DNA from: Rhodocyclaceae bacterium UBA2346
GTDB lineage: Bacteria; Pseudomonadota; Gammaproteobacteria; Burkholderiales; Rhodocyclaceae
DNA: 19,093 nt
Direction: 5' to 3'
NCBI GenBank assembly: GCA_002344625.1
Contig: DDUE01000032.1
Location: forward strand, 1-19,093
Shown here: one piece after another, positions 1-6,544 of the stretch
Numbering within the stretch: position 1 is the stretch's first letter
Layout: the number at the start of each line of letters is the position of its first letter
The notes under the pieces: model-generated
The model's database searches: none
Seen by the model: the letters and a program-made list of their open reading frames with translations, nothing else
Told to the model about the DNA's origin: nothing
Program-made: the position numbers and the translations under genes

Positions 1-172
1 ATACAAACAAAATGTTGTCAACCTACTGAGAAAATCACCACTAAAAAGCTCGAAAGCTCAGCTTCTCAACGACCAATCAGGTAAACGTTTTGGTTTGCTT
101 TCGCGCCCACCAACCTTGACTTGTGGTCGATCGAGGTGAAAATTGCGAGCATCGCAAATTCTGGGCAAACAG
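1..172. other. Non-coding leader upstream of thyA
   Basis: This stretch holds no coding region I can support and is visibly more AT-rich than the genes that follow. It contains a candidate promoter close to thyA and an 8-base palindrome, AAACGTTT, at 83-90. Short AAGCT/AGCTT repeats lie around 46-65 without forming a convincing terminator. The gene to the left is outside the window. Confidence 0.6.
116..143 (+). promoter_or_regulatory. Candidate sigma-70 promoter of thyA-folA
   Basis: A -35 box TTGACT (116-121, five of six consensus bases) is followed after 16 bases by GAAAAT (138-143, four of six). Transcription would start near 150 and leave a leader of about 23 bases before the thyA ATG. 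The -10 box is mediocre, so this is a sequence-match inference only. Confidence 0.35.
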
Positions 173-967
173 ATGAAACAGTACCTCGACCTCATGCAAC
201 ATGTCCTTGCACACGGACATCGCAAGGCCGACCGCACCGGCACCGGCACGCTTTCGGTTTTCGGATGGCAGATGCGCTTCGACCTCGGCGCCGGATTCCC
301 ACTGCTGACCACCAAGAAGCTTCACATGCGCTCCATCGTCCATGAGTTGCTGTGGTTCCTCAAGGGAGACACCAACATCCATTATCTGAAGGAGAACGGG
401 GTTTCGATCTGGGATGAGTGGGCGGACGAAACCGGAGCACTCGGTCCGGTGTATGGCAAGCAATGGCGCAGTTGGCAATGCGCCGATGGGCGCTGCATCG
501 ATCAAATGGCGCGGTTGGTCGAAGGTCTCAAGCACAACCCGGACTCCAGACGCCATCTTGTGGTTGCATGGAACCCCGGGGAGGTCGATCAGATGGCCTT
601 GCCGCCCTGCCATGTACTGTTCCAGTTCTACGTTGCGAACGGGCAGCTGTCATGCCAGCTTTATCAGCGCAGTGCCGACATCTTCCTGGGGGTGCCCTTC
701 AACATTGCCTCTTATGCACTGCTGACACTCATGATTGCGCAGGTCTGCAAGCTCGAACCAGGAGAGTTCATCTGGACCGGCGGCGACTGTCATCTTTATC
801 TCAACCACCTCGACCAAGTCAGCGAACAGCTGTCGCGAACGCCCGGTCTGGCACCGCAGATGCAGCTCAATCCCGCCGTTACCGATTTGTTTGGCTTCCG
901 TTTCGAGGACTTCACGCTGCAGGGCTATGCACCGCTTCCGCACATCAAGGCACCGGTTGCAATATGA
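173..967 (+). CDS. thyA: Thymidylate synthase ThyA
   Basis: This enzyme methylates dUMP to dTMP in the cytoplasm, using methylene-tetrahydrofolate and releasing dihydrofolate. The 264-residue product has the same length as the E. coli enzyme and aligns with it from end to end. It begins MKQYLDLMQ and ends IKAPVAI. The nucleophile is Cys146 in the PPCH motif (residues 144-147). The phosphate-binding Arg21 in DRTGTGT and the QLYQRSAD and FNIASYALL signatures are also present. I chose the ATG at 173 because it matches the family N-terminus. A TTG at 143 would add ten unrelated residues and would overlap the likely promoter. The ribosome binding site is weak. The stop codon overlaps the start of folA (ATGA, 964-967), so the two genes are almost surely translated from one mRNA. 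The pairing makes sense because the DHF produced here is the substrate of FolA. Confidence 0.98.
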   Translation: MKQYLDLMQHVLAHGHRKADRTGTGTLSVFGWQMRFDLGAGFPLLTTKKLHMRSIVHELLWFLKGDTNIHYLKENGVSIWDEWADETGALGPVYGKQWRSWQCADGRCIDQMARLVEGLKHNPDSRRHLVVAWNPGEVDQMALPPCHVLFQFYVANGQLSCQLYQRSADIFLGVPFNIASYALLTLMIAQVCKLEPGEFIWTGGDCHLYLNHLDQVSEQLSRTPGLAPQMQLNPAVTDLFGFRFEDFTLQGYAPLPHIKAPVAI

Positions 968-1464
968 GCCGTACGCCGGAGCTCATCATCATCGCGGCGC
1001 TTGCACGCAACCGGGTCATCGGCCGGGACAACTCGCTGCCTTGGCGCCTACGCGCCGATCTTCAGCACTTCAAGGCGACGACCATGGGGCACCCGATCCT
1101 GATGGGGCGCAAGACCTGGTCGTCGCTGGGCCGGCCGCTCCCGGAGCGCCGGAATCTGGTCCTGACGCGCGACCCCTTGTTCAGGGCCGAGGGTGCCTCT
1201 TGCTTCGCCAGTCCGGACGCGGCGCTTGCAAGCGTTTCTGACTGCGACAAGGTGTTCGTGATTGGTGGCGCCGAGCTTTACCGCCAGATGCTCGATCGCG
1301 CAGATCGGCTGATGCTGACCGAGATCGCGGCCGATATCGAGGGCGATGCGTACTTCCCGGTGGTGGACTGGAACGCGTTTGAGGAGATCTCGCGAACGCC
1401 CGGTCGGGCAGACGAACACAACCAGTACGATCATGCGTTCGTCGAATACCGGCGGCGGCGCTGA
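964..1464 (+). CDS. folA: Dihydrofolate reductase
   Basis: The enzyme reduces dihydrofolate to tetrahydrofolate with NADPH, which refills the cofactor consumed by ThyA encoded just upstream. It is the target of trimethoprim in related bacteria. The 166-residue product has the family layout. An [10 protein letters not shown] strand comes first, then LPW (25-27) and the catalytic acid Asp32 in RADL. MGRKTW (47-52) with GRPLP follows, and a VIGGAELY loop contacts the NADPH pyrophosphate. The length is normal for a chromosomal type I DHFR (E. coli has 159). The ATG overlaps the thyA stop by four bases, which indicates translational coupling. The stop codon lies inside the left arm of an inverted repeat shared with the convergent decarboxylase gene end. 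I see nothing suggesting a plasmid-borne resistance variant. Confidence 0.97.
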   Translation: MSRTPELIIIAALARNRVIGRDNSLPWRLRADLQHFKATTMGHPILMGRKTWSSLGRPLPERRNLVLTRDPLFRAEGASCFASPDAALASVSDCDKVFVIGGAELYRQMLDRADRLMLTEIAADIEGDAYFPVVDWNAFEEISRTPGRADEHNQYDHAFVEYRRRR

Positions 1465-1509
1465 GCGCACCTCAAAGCAGCATCCACGCCCCCGTCAGGA
1501 AGCGCTCAG
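1461..1509. repeat. Inverted repeat between convergent folA and decarboxylase ends
   Basis: CTGAGCGC (1461-1468) is perfectly complementary to GCGCTCAG (1502-1509). Inside it, CCT (1470-1472) can pair with AGG (1497-1499) across a small internal loop. The left arm includes the folA stop codon, and the right arm ends ten bases before the decarboxylase stop. The structure could act on either transcript, but there is no T-run on either side, so it is not a standard intrinsic terminator. Confidence 0.4.
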
Positions 1510-1518
1510 GCCCGTCCG

Positions 1519-3765
1519 TCACTTGACGCAATCGACATAATAGTGGGTCTGGCCGTTGAGCTCCTCGCGCACGAGACCATGAATATCGGTTTCGAACCCG
1601 GGGAACTGGGCGTTGAAATCGCGCGCAAACTGCAAATAGCGCATGATCGTCGCATTGAAGCGCTCGCCGGGAATCAACAGCGGAATGCCCGGCGGGTAAG
1701 GCGTCACCAGCATCGCCGTGACACGACCTTCGAGTTGATCGATCGCAACGCGCTCGATTTCGCGATGCGCCATCTTCGCGAACGCGTCCGCGGGCTTCAT
1801 CGCCGGAACCATGTCCGACAGATACATCTCGGTCGTCAAGCGAGCAATGTCGTGCGCTTTGTAGAAGCTGTGAATGTGAGCACACAAGTCCTTGAGACCG
1901 ACTTTCTCATAGCGTGGAAATTTCGCGCTGAACTCCGGCATGACCCGCCACAGCGGCTGGTTGCGGTCGTGGTCATCCTTGAACTGCTGCAGTTCGGTCA
2001 CCAGGGTATTCCAGCGCCCCTTGGTGATGCCGATGGTGAACATGATGAAGAAAGAGTAGAGGCCGGTCTTCTCCACCACGATGCCATGTTCGGCCAGATA
2101 ACGGGTCAGGATCCCGGCGGGAATACCGGCGTCGGCGAACGAACCATCCACGTCCAGGCCCGGCGTGATCACCGTCGCCTTGATCGGGTCGAGCATATTG
2201 AAACCTTCGGCAAGCTCGCCGAAGCCGTGCCAGCGCTCCCCTGCCTTCAGGATCCAGTCCTCGCGCTCGCCCATACCTTCCTCGGCCAGGTACTCCGGAC
2301 CCCATACTTCGAACCACCAGTCGTTCGGCCCGAACTCGGCATCGACCTGGCGCATCGCGCGGCGGAATTCGACGGCTTCGGAAAGCGACTCATTGACCAG
2401 GGCCGGTCCTCCCGGGGGCTCCATCATCGCCGCGGCGACGTCGCAGGATGCGATGATCGCGTACTGCGGCGAGGTCGAGGTATGCATCAGGTAGGCCTCG
2501 TTGAAGATATCGCGGTCGAGCTTGCGCGTCTCGGAATCCTGCACCAGGATCTGCGACGCCTGCGACAGCCCCGCCAGCAACTTGTGGGTGGACTGGGTCG
2601 AAAAGATCATCGACTGCTTGCAGCGCGGCCGCGCTTCGCCGATCGCGTGATAGTCGCCGTAAAAATCATGGAACGCGGCGTGCGGCAACCATGCCTCATC
2701 GAAATGCAGGGTATCGATTTCGCCGTCGAGCATCTCCTTGATCGATTCGACGTTGTAGAGAATGCCGTCGTAGGTCGACTGCGTGATCGTGAGAATCCGC
2801 GGCTTGCTCCCGCCGGATTCGGCCGCGAACGGATTGGCCGCGATCTTCTTGCGAATGTTCTCGATCCTGAACTCTTCGATCGGGATGGGGCCGATGATCC
2901 CATAATGGTTGCGGGTGGGCGTCAGGAACACCGGCACCGCCCCGGTCATGATGATCGAGTGGAGGATCGACTTGTGGCAATTGCGGTCGACCACCACCAC
3001 ATCGCCCGGTGCAACGGTGGTATGCCAGACCATCTTGTTGGACGTCGACGTGCCGTTGGTGACGAAATACAGGTGATCGCAGTTGAAGATGCGGGCCGCA
3101 TTGCGCTCGCTCGCGGCAACGGGCCCGGTGTGGTCGAGCAGTTGCCCCAGTTCTTCGACCGCGTTGCACACATCGGCTCGCAGCATGTTCTCGCCGAAAA
3201 ATTGGTGGAACATCTGTCCGACGGGGCTCTTCAGAAAGGCGACCCCGCCCGAATGTCCCGGGCAATGCCACGAATACGAGCTGTCTGCCGCGTAGTGGGT
3301 CAGTGCGCGAAAGAACGGCGGCGCCAGGGTTTCGAGATAGTTCTTGGCCTCACGCACGATGTATCGCGCCACGAACTCGGGCGTGTCCTCGAACATGTGG
3401 ATGAAACCGTGCATCTCGCGCAATACGCTGTTGGGGATATGGCGGCTGGTGCGCGTCTCCCCGTACAGGAAGATCGGAATATCGGCGTTGCGGAAGCGGA
3501 TCTCCTCGACGAACGCACGCAGGCTGGCGATGGCCTTGTCGGACGCTTCGGCAGACGAGAACTCCTCATCGTCGATCGACAGGATGAAGGCCGACGCACG
3601 GCTTTGCTGCTGCGCGAACGATGTGAGATCGCCATAGCTGGTCACGCCCAGCACTTCGCGCCCCTCGTCCTCGATGGCCTTGGCAAGTGCGCGTATGCCG
3701 AAGCCCGACGTGTTCTCCGAGCGAAAATCCTCATCGATGATGATGATCGGAAAATGAAAGCGCAT
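1519..3765 (-). CDS. PLP-dependent Orn/Lys/Arg decarboxylase (fold type I)
   Basis: This gene encodes a 748-residue cytoplasmic decarboxylase. It removes the alpha-carboxyl group of a basic amino acid, consuming a proton and giving a polyamine precursor (agmatine, cadaverine or putrescine). Residues 1-130 match the response-regulator-like wing domain, starting MRFHFPIIIIDEDF. The catalytic core follows. It has SWHCPGHSGG (165-174), LHFDEAW (353-359, with Asp356 poised for the PLP ring nitrogen) and STQSTHKLLAG (389-399), where Lys395 should form the Schiff base. A C-terminal domain completes the protein. The length is closest to biodegradative arginine decarboxylase (about 755 residues), but homologues carry arginine, lysine or ornithine labels, so I leave the substrate open. 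The ATG at 3765 has GGAG six bases upstream. Upstream in-frame starts (for example 3816) lack this support and add residues outside the family. dcd lies 122 bases upstream on the same strand. Confidence 0.93.
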   Translation of the reverse strand: MRFHFPIIIIDEDFRSENTSGFGIRALAKAIEDEGREVLGVTSYGDLTSFAQQQSRASAFILSIDDEEFSSAEASDKAIASLRAFVEEIRFRNADIPIFLYGETRTSRHIPNSVLREMHGFIHMFEDTPEFVARYIVREAKNYLETLAPPFFRALTHYAADSSYSWHCPGHSGGVAFLKSPVGQMFHQFFGENMLRADVCNAVEELGQLLDHTGPVAASERNAARIFNCDHLYFVTNGTSTSNKMVWHTTVAPGDVVVVDRNCHKSILHSIIMTGAVPVFLTPTRNHYGIIGPIPIEEFRIENIRKKIAANPFAAESGGSKPRILTITQSTYDGILYNVESIKEMLDGEIDTLHFDEAWLPHAAFHDFYGDYHAIGEARPRCKQSMIFSTQSTHKLLAGLSQASQILVQDSETRKLDRDIFNEAYLMHTSTSPQYAIIASCDVAAAMMEPPGGPALVNESLSEAVEFRRAMRQVDAEFGPNDWWFEVWGPEYLAEEGMGEREDWILKAGERWHGFGELAEGFNMLDPIKATVITPGLDVDGSFADAGIPAGILTRYLAEHGIVVEKTGLYSFFIMFTIGITKGRWNTLVTELQQFKDDHDRNQPLWRVMPEFSAKFPRYEKVGLKDLCAHIHSFYKAHDIARLTTEMYLSDMVPAMKPADAFAKMAHREIERVAIDQLEGRVTAMLVTPYPPGIPLLIPGERFNATIMRYLQFARDFNAQFPGFETDIHGLVREELNGQTHYYVDCVK

Positions 3766-3795
3766 CCTGTTCTCCAGCTTGATGATCTGCAGCCC

Positions 3796-3811
3796 GCGGG
3801 ATGATACCCGC
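3796..3811 (-). other. Small hairpin in the dcd-decarboxylase gap
   Basis: GCGGG and CCCGC form a 5-base stem around a 6-base loop, about 30 bases upstream of the decarboxylase start. It has no following T-run, so I do not call it a terminator. It could modulate translation or be chance in GC-rich DNA. Confidence 0.25.
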
Positions 3812-3887
3812 AACATGGTGTCCGAAACGTTACCGCGCGGCAGCTTCTTGTCCGAGACACAAGCAAGCGCCCAGCCGCGGAAGCCGT

Positions 3888-4454
3888 TCAGATCTTGGGA
3901 AGGGTGACCCCGGTTTGTCCGAGATACTTGCCGCCGCGGTCGCGATAGGACGTCTCGCAAACCTCGTCCGACTCGAAAAACAACATCTGCGCGATGCCCT
4001 CATTGGCGTAGATCTTGGCGGGCAGCGGTGTGGTGTTGGAAAACTCCAGCGTGACATGCCCTTCCCATTCCGGTTCGAGCGGCGTGACGTTCACGATGAT
4101 GCCGCAGCGCGCATAAGTACTCTTGCCGAGGCAGACGGTCAGAATGCTGCGCGGAATGCGGAAGTACTCGACCGTGCGCGCCAGCGCGAACGAGTTGGGC
4201 GGGATGATGCACACGTCGCCGACGAAGTCGACGAAGTTGCGCGCATCGAAATCCTTCGGATCGACGATGGTCGAATTGATGTTGGTGAAGATCTTGAATT
4301 CGTTGGCGCAGCGCACATCGTAGCCATAACTCGACGTACCGTAAGAAACGATCTTGCCGCTCTCGTTATGCCGCACCAGATCAGGTGCGAACGGCTCGAT
4401 CATGGCGTGCATCGTCGCCATGCGGCGGATCCACTGGTCGGACTTGATGGACAT
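3888..4454 (-). CDS. dcd: dCTP deaminase
   Basis: The enzyme deaminates dCTP to dUTP, the main bacterial source of dUMP for thymidylate synthesis. It therefore works in the same pathway as thyA and folA at the left end of this window. The 188-residue product has the standard family length. It contains [10 protein letters not shown] (37-46), the [11 protein letters not shown] segment (108-118) with the conserved Ser112 and Arg116, and catalytic Glu137 in the HVTLEFSN motif. The C-terminal [16 protein letters not shown] is typical of a mono-functional deaminase. I chose the ATG at 4454 because [13 protein letters not shown] is the family N-terminus. AGGAA lies about ten bases upstream, a slightly long spacing. 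An upstream start would add eleven unrelated residues. The decarboxylase gene follows 122 bases downstream, and apbC lies 129 bases upstream on the same strand. Confidence 0.97.
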   Translation of the reverse strand: MSIKSDQWIRRMATMHAMIEPFAPDLVRHNESGKIVSYGTSSYGYDVRCANEFKIFTNINSTIVDPKDFDARNFVDFVGDVCIIPPNSFALARTVEYFRIPRSILTVCLGKSTYARCGIIVNVTPLEPEWEGHVTLEFSNTTPLPAKIYANEGIAQMLFFESDEVCETSYRDRGGKYLGQTGVTLPKI

Positions 4455-4460
4455 GGGGCA

Positions 4461-4472
4461 CGAATTCCTAGG
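4461..4472. repeat. CGAATTCCTAGG, copy 1 (inverted partner at 5686)
   Basis: This 12-base string lies just upstream of the dcd start. Its exact reverse complement lies just upstream of the apbC start (5686-5697). Because both genes are on the - strand, the two leaders carry it in opposite orientations. Each copy contains the AGGA that serves as a Shine-Dalgarno, which partly explains it. Confidence 0.45.
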
Positions 4473-4583
4473 CAGCCGCGCCGACACCCGCCGGCACTCG
4501 AAAAATCCGCGTAGTTTAGGGCCTTATCCCTGTCGCCGCCACCACGGCGAACACACGCGGACACACCACTGCCGGCGTGACAG

Positions 4584-5675
4584 TCAGGTGTTCTGGATGA
4601 CGATGTTGGGAAACTTGTGGGTCATGTCCTTGGCTTTCTCGGCCACACTCACCGCCACCTTGCGCGCGATATCCTGGTAGATGCCCGCGATGCGCCCCTC
4701 CGGGTCGGCCACCACGGTCGGAGCGCCAGCGTCGACCTCGAGCCGGATCTGCAGGTCGAGCGGCAGCGCCCCCAAGAATGGGACATCGTACTCGGCGCAC
4801 AGCTTCTCGCCACCGCCGGTGCCGAATATCGACTCCTCATGACCGCACTTCGAACAGATGTGCAAGCTCATGTTCTCGACCACCCCGATGATCGGCACCC
4901 CGACCTTCTCGAACATCTTTAGCCCCTTGCGAGCATCCAGCAGCGCGATGTCCTGCGGCGTGGTGACGATCACCGCGCCGGTCACCGGCACGCTCTGCGA
5001 CAGGGTCAGTTGAATGTCGCCGGTCCCCGGGGGCATGTCGATGATCAGGTAGTCGAGATCGCTCCACGCGGTTTCACGCAACAGTTGGGTCAGCGCCTGC
5101 GTCGCCATCGGCCCGCGCCAGACCATGGGTGTCTCGACATCCACCAGAAAGCCGATCGACATCGCCTGCAGCCCATGCGCCTCGAGCGGCTGCATGGTCT
5201 TGCCATCGGCCGACTGCGGCCGCTGGTCGCCGATACCGAGCATTTGCGGCTGGGACGGGCCATAGATGTCGGCATCGAGAATGCCGACGCGCGCGCCCTC
5301 GGCCGCCAGGGCCAGCGCCAGATTGACCGCCGTGGTGCTCTTGCCCACCCCGCCCTTGCCCGATGCGACCGCGATGATGTTCTTGACGCCGGACAACAGC
5401 TTGACCCCTTGCTGAACCGCGTGCGCCACGACATGACTTCGAATCGACACGTCGAGTCTGCCCACGCCCGGCACCGACGCCAATGCCGCCTCGATGAGCG
5501 CGCGGATCTTCAGATGCTGACTTCTCGCCGGATAACCCAGCTCGACGTCGAAGCGCACATCCGCTCCCGCGACGCTCAGGTTCTTGATGCAACGCGAGGA
5601 CACGAGATCCTTGCCGGTATTCGGATCGATGACGGCCTTGAGCGCCTGCGTGACGGTTTCCGGGTTCAAACTCAT
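4584..5675 (-). CDS. apbC: Iron-sulfur cluster carrier ATPase ApbC/Mrp
   Basis: This is a Mrp/NBP35-type P-loop protein thought to bind and pass on Fe-S clusters in the cytoplasm. The 363-residue product has an N-terminal MIP18/DUF59 domain (about 5-80). The ATPase domain follows, with the deviant Walker A motif GKGGVGKST (106-114), DADIYGPSQP (134-143), and MPPGTGD (214-220) near Walker B. The cluster-binding pair Cys274 and Cys277 lies in the CSKC motif. The length matches E. coli Mrp (369). The ATG at 5675 is preceded by AGGAAAGG five bases upstream, a strong ribosome binding site. Longer in-frame starts run into the divergent promoter region. In E. coli this gene is the divergent neighbour of metG. 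Here the same arrangement holds, except that a lipoprotein gene sits between them. I see no clear terminator after it. Confidence 0.96.
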   Translation of the reverse strand: MSLNPETVTQALKAVIDPNTGKDLVSSRCIKNLSVAGADVRFDVELGYPARSQHLKIRALIEAALASVPGVGRLDVSIRSHVVAHAVQQGVKLLSGVKNIIAVASGKGGVGKSTTAVNLALALAAEGARVGILDADIYGPSQPQMLGIGDQRPQSADGKTMQPLEAHGLQAMSIGFLVDVETPMVWRGPMATQALTQLLRETAWSDLDYLIIDMPPGTGDIQLTLSQSVPVTGAVIVTTPQDIALLDARKGLKMFEKVGVPIIGVVENMSLHICSKCGHEESIFGTGGGEKLCAEYDVPFLGALPLDLQIRLEVDAGAPTVVADPEGRIAGIYQDIARKVAVSVAEKAKDMTHKFPNIVIQNT

Positions 5676-5685
5676 GATGACCTTT

Positions 5686-5697
5686 CCTAGGAATTCG
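5686..5697. repeat. CCTAGGAATTCG, copy 2 (inverted partner at 4461)
   Basis: This is the exact reverse complement of the 12-base string at 4461-4472. It overlaps the Shine-Dalgarno region of apbC. The two copies bracket the apbC coding region. Confidence 0.45.
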
Positions 5698-5699
5698 GC

Positions 5700-5717
5700 C
5701 GGCCCCGTCCGGGGCCG
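5700..5717 (-). other. GC-rich hairpin in the apbC leader
   Basis: A 7-base stem, CGGCCCC paired with GGGGCCG, closes on a 4-base loop. It lies about 25 bases upstream of the apbC start codon, just outside the ribosome binding site. A second near-perfect palindrome, CTCAT-cc-ATGAG, lies at 5752-5763. These could be RNA structures of a long apbC leader or protein-binding sites. No T-run follows on either strand. Confidence 0.35.
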
Positions 5718-5774
5718 CAATGAACGGATGATACCCAAGCGCGGGAACATGCTCATCCATGAGAATAGCAGGGT

Positions 5775-5804
5775 TTTAGACGCCTCCTCCGCTCGGGATA
5801 GAAT
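5775..5804 (+). promoter_or_regulatory. Candidate sigma-70 promoter of the OmpA-type lipoprotein gene
   Basis: A -10 box TAGAAT (5799-5804, five of six consensus bases) follows TTTAGA (5775-5780, four of six) at an 18-base spacing. Transcription would begin near 5811 and give a leader of about 50 bases that contains the hairpin at 5818-5836. This is the best-looking promoter in the window. Confidence 0.5.
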
Positions 5805-5817
5805 GCGCACTTTACCC

Positions 5818-5836
5818 GCGGGGTCTGCAGCCCCGC
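5818..5836 (+). other. Hairpin in the lipoprotein gene 5' leader
   Basis: GCGGGG and CCCCGC form a 6-base stem around a 7-base loop. It lies between the candidate promoter and the GAGGAA ribosome binding site (5848-5853). It could stabilise the mRNA. No T-run follows. Confidence 0.35.
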
Positions 5837-5861
5837 CCCTCACGACCGAGGAACACAAGCG

Positions 5862-6437
5862 ATGTCGAAAACGAGAAACACCATGCTGGCACTGGCGGCG
5901 AGCGCCATCCTGATCCCTGGCTGCGCATCCCTTTCGGGTAGTCCGGGGAAGATCGAGGGTGCGATCGATCTCTCGGCCGGCAATGGTGAAGCACGCGCGG
6001 TTTTCGATTGGGCGAACGAACGCGAACGGATCAGGGGCGCCTTCGCGCCACCCGACGAGATCAAGGTCATCGACACCGAGGACGGCAAGCTGTTGCTCCG
6101 GCTACCTGCGGCAAAGGGCTTCGCGAAGGCGAGCGCCGAGCCCGAGGCCCCCTTGCGCGCGATGCTCGATCGGATCGCGATCGCGATCGAAGACCCTCCG
6201 TCGACCGAAATCACCATTCTCGGCCACACCGACAGCCTGGGCAGCGAGACCTTCAACCTGCAGCTCTCGATAAAGCGCGCGGAGGCGGTGATGGAGTACC
6301 TGCGCAAGCGCGGCCTCCCCCTGACCCGCATGAATGCGGACGGACACGGGGAGTCCGAGCCGATCGCCGACAACGGCGACGAACCCGGCCGCGCGCTCAA
6401 TCGCCGGGTGGAGATCATCGTCAAACCCATGGACTAA
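5862..6437 (+). CDS. OmpA-family peptidoglycan-binding lipoprotein
   Basis: This 191-residue product looks like a lipid-anchored envelope protein that grips peptidoglycan. A basic start and a hydrophobic stretch (8-19) lead to a lipobox, LIPGC, with the acylated residue at Cys21. The next residue, Ala22, favours outer-membrane sorting. Proline just before the Gly is unusual for a lipobox. Residues 75-190 form an OmpA C-terminal domain, with GHTDSLG (121-127), NLQLSIKRA (132-140) and [10 protein letters not shown] (176-185). Asp124 and Arg139 match the residues that hold diaminopimelate in this family. The domain sits directly after a short spacer, with no beta-barrel. GAGGAA eight bases upstream supports the start. 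The gene has its own promoter and lies between apbC and metG. It resembles Pal/YiaD-type proteins. Pal itself is unlikely because no tol genes are nearby. Its precise role is unknown. Confidence 0.88.
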   Translation: MSKTRNTMLALAASAILIPGCASLSGSPGKIEGAIDLSAGNGEARAVFDWANERERIRGAFAPPDEIKVIDTEDGKLLLRLPAAKGFAKASAEPEAPLRAMLDRIAIAIEDPPSTEITILGHTDSLGSETFNLQLSIKRAEAVMEYLRKRGLPLTRMNADGHGESEPIADNGDEPGRALNRRVEIIVKPMD

Positions 6438-6507
6438 GCGCCACCGCCGGACCGCAGCGACGGGGCCGAAGCGATCGATCAACTATGCAATGCCAGGCGG
6501 CCGCCTT

Positions 6508-6516
6508 TGGTAAACT
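6508..6516 (+). promoter_or_regulatory. Candidate extended -10 promoter element of metG
   Basis: TGG followed by TAAACT (6511-6516, four of six) reads as an extended -10 element. There is no recognisable -35 box at 16-18 bases, and a 12-base palindrome (6495-6506) lies immediately upstream. Transcription from here would give a leader of about 22 bases. Confidence 0.3.
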
Positions 6517-6544
6517 AAGCGTCTTTAGCCCCAAGACTCCCGCC

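Noticed and set aside
143..172. TTG start giving thyA ten extra residues
   Set aside because: The ATG at 173 matches the family N-terminus exactly, and the TTG overlaps the candidate -10 box.
1543..3804. Open frame of 753 codons on the + strand, opposite the decarboxylase gene
   Set aside because: It mirrors a real gene codon for codon in high-GC DNA, is rich in Arg, His and Asp without domain character, and lacks a ribosome binding site. It is a shadow of the decarboxylase reading frame.
6168..6190. Short tandem GATCGC repeat, including a GCGATCGC octamer
   Set aside because: It encodes an in-frame Asp-Arg-Ile-Ala-Ile-Ala-Ile-Glu stretch of the OmpA domain and is explained by codon choice. 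There is no wider array.
6495..6506. 12-base perfect palindrome AGGCGGCCGCCT before metG
   Set aside because: It is wholly GC-driven, too tight for a stable hairpin loop, and has no T-run. It could be an operator, but nothing else supports that.
6008..6544. Upstream extension of the metG reading frame through the lipoprotein gene
   Set aside because: The frame is open, but the extra residues are Arg-rich out-of-frame sequence. The metG family start [16 protein letters not shown] lies at 6545.
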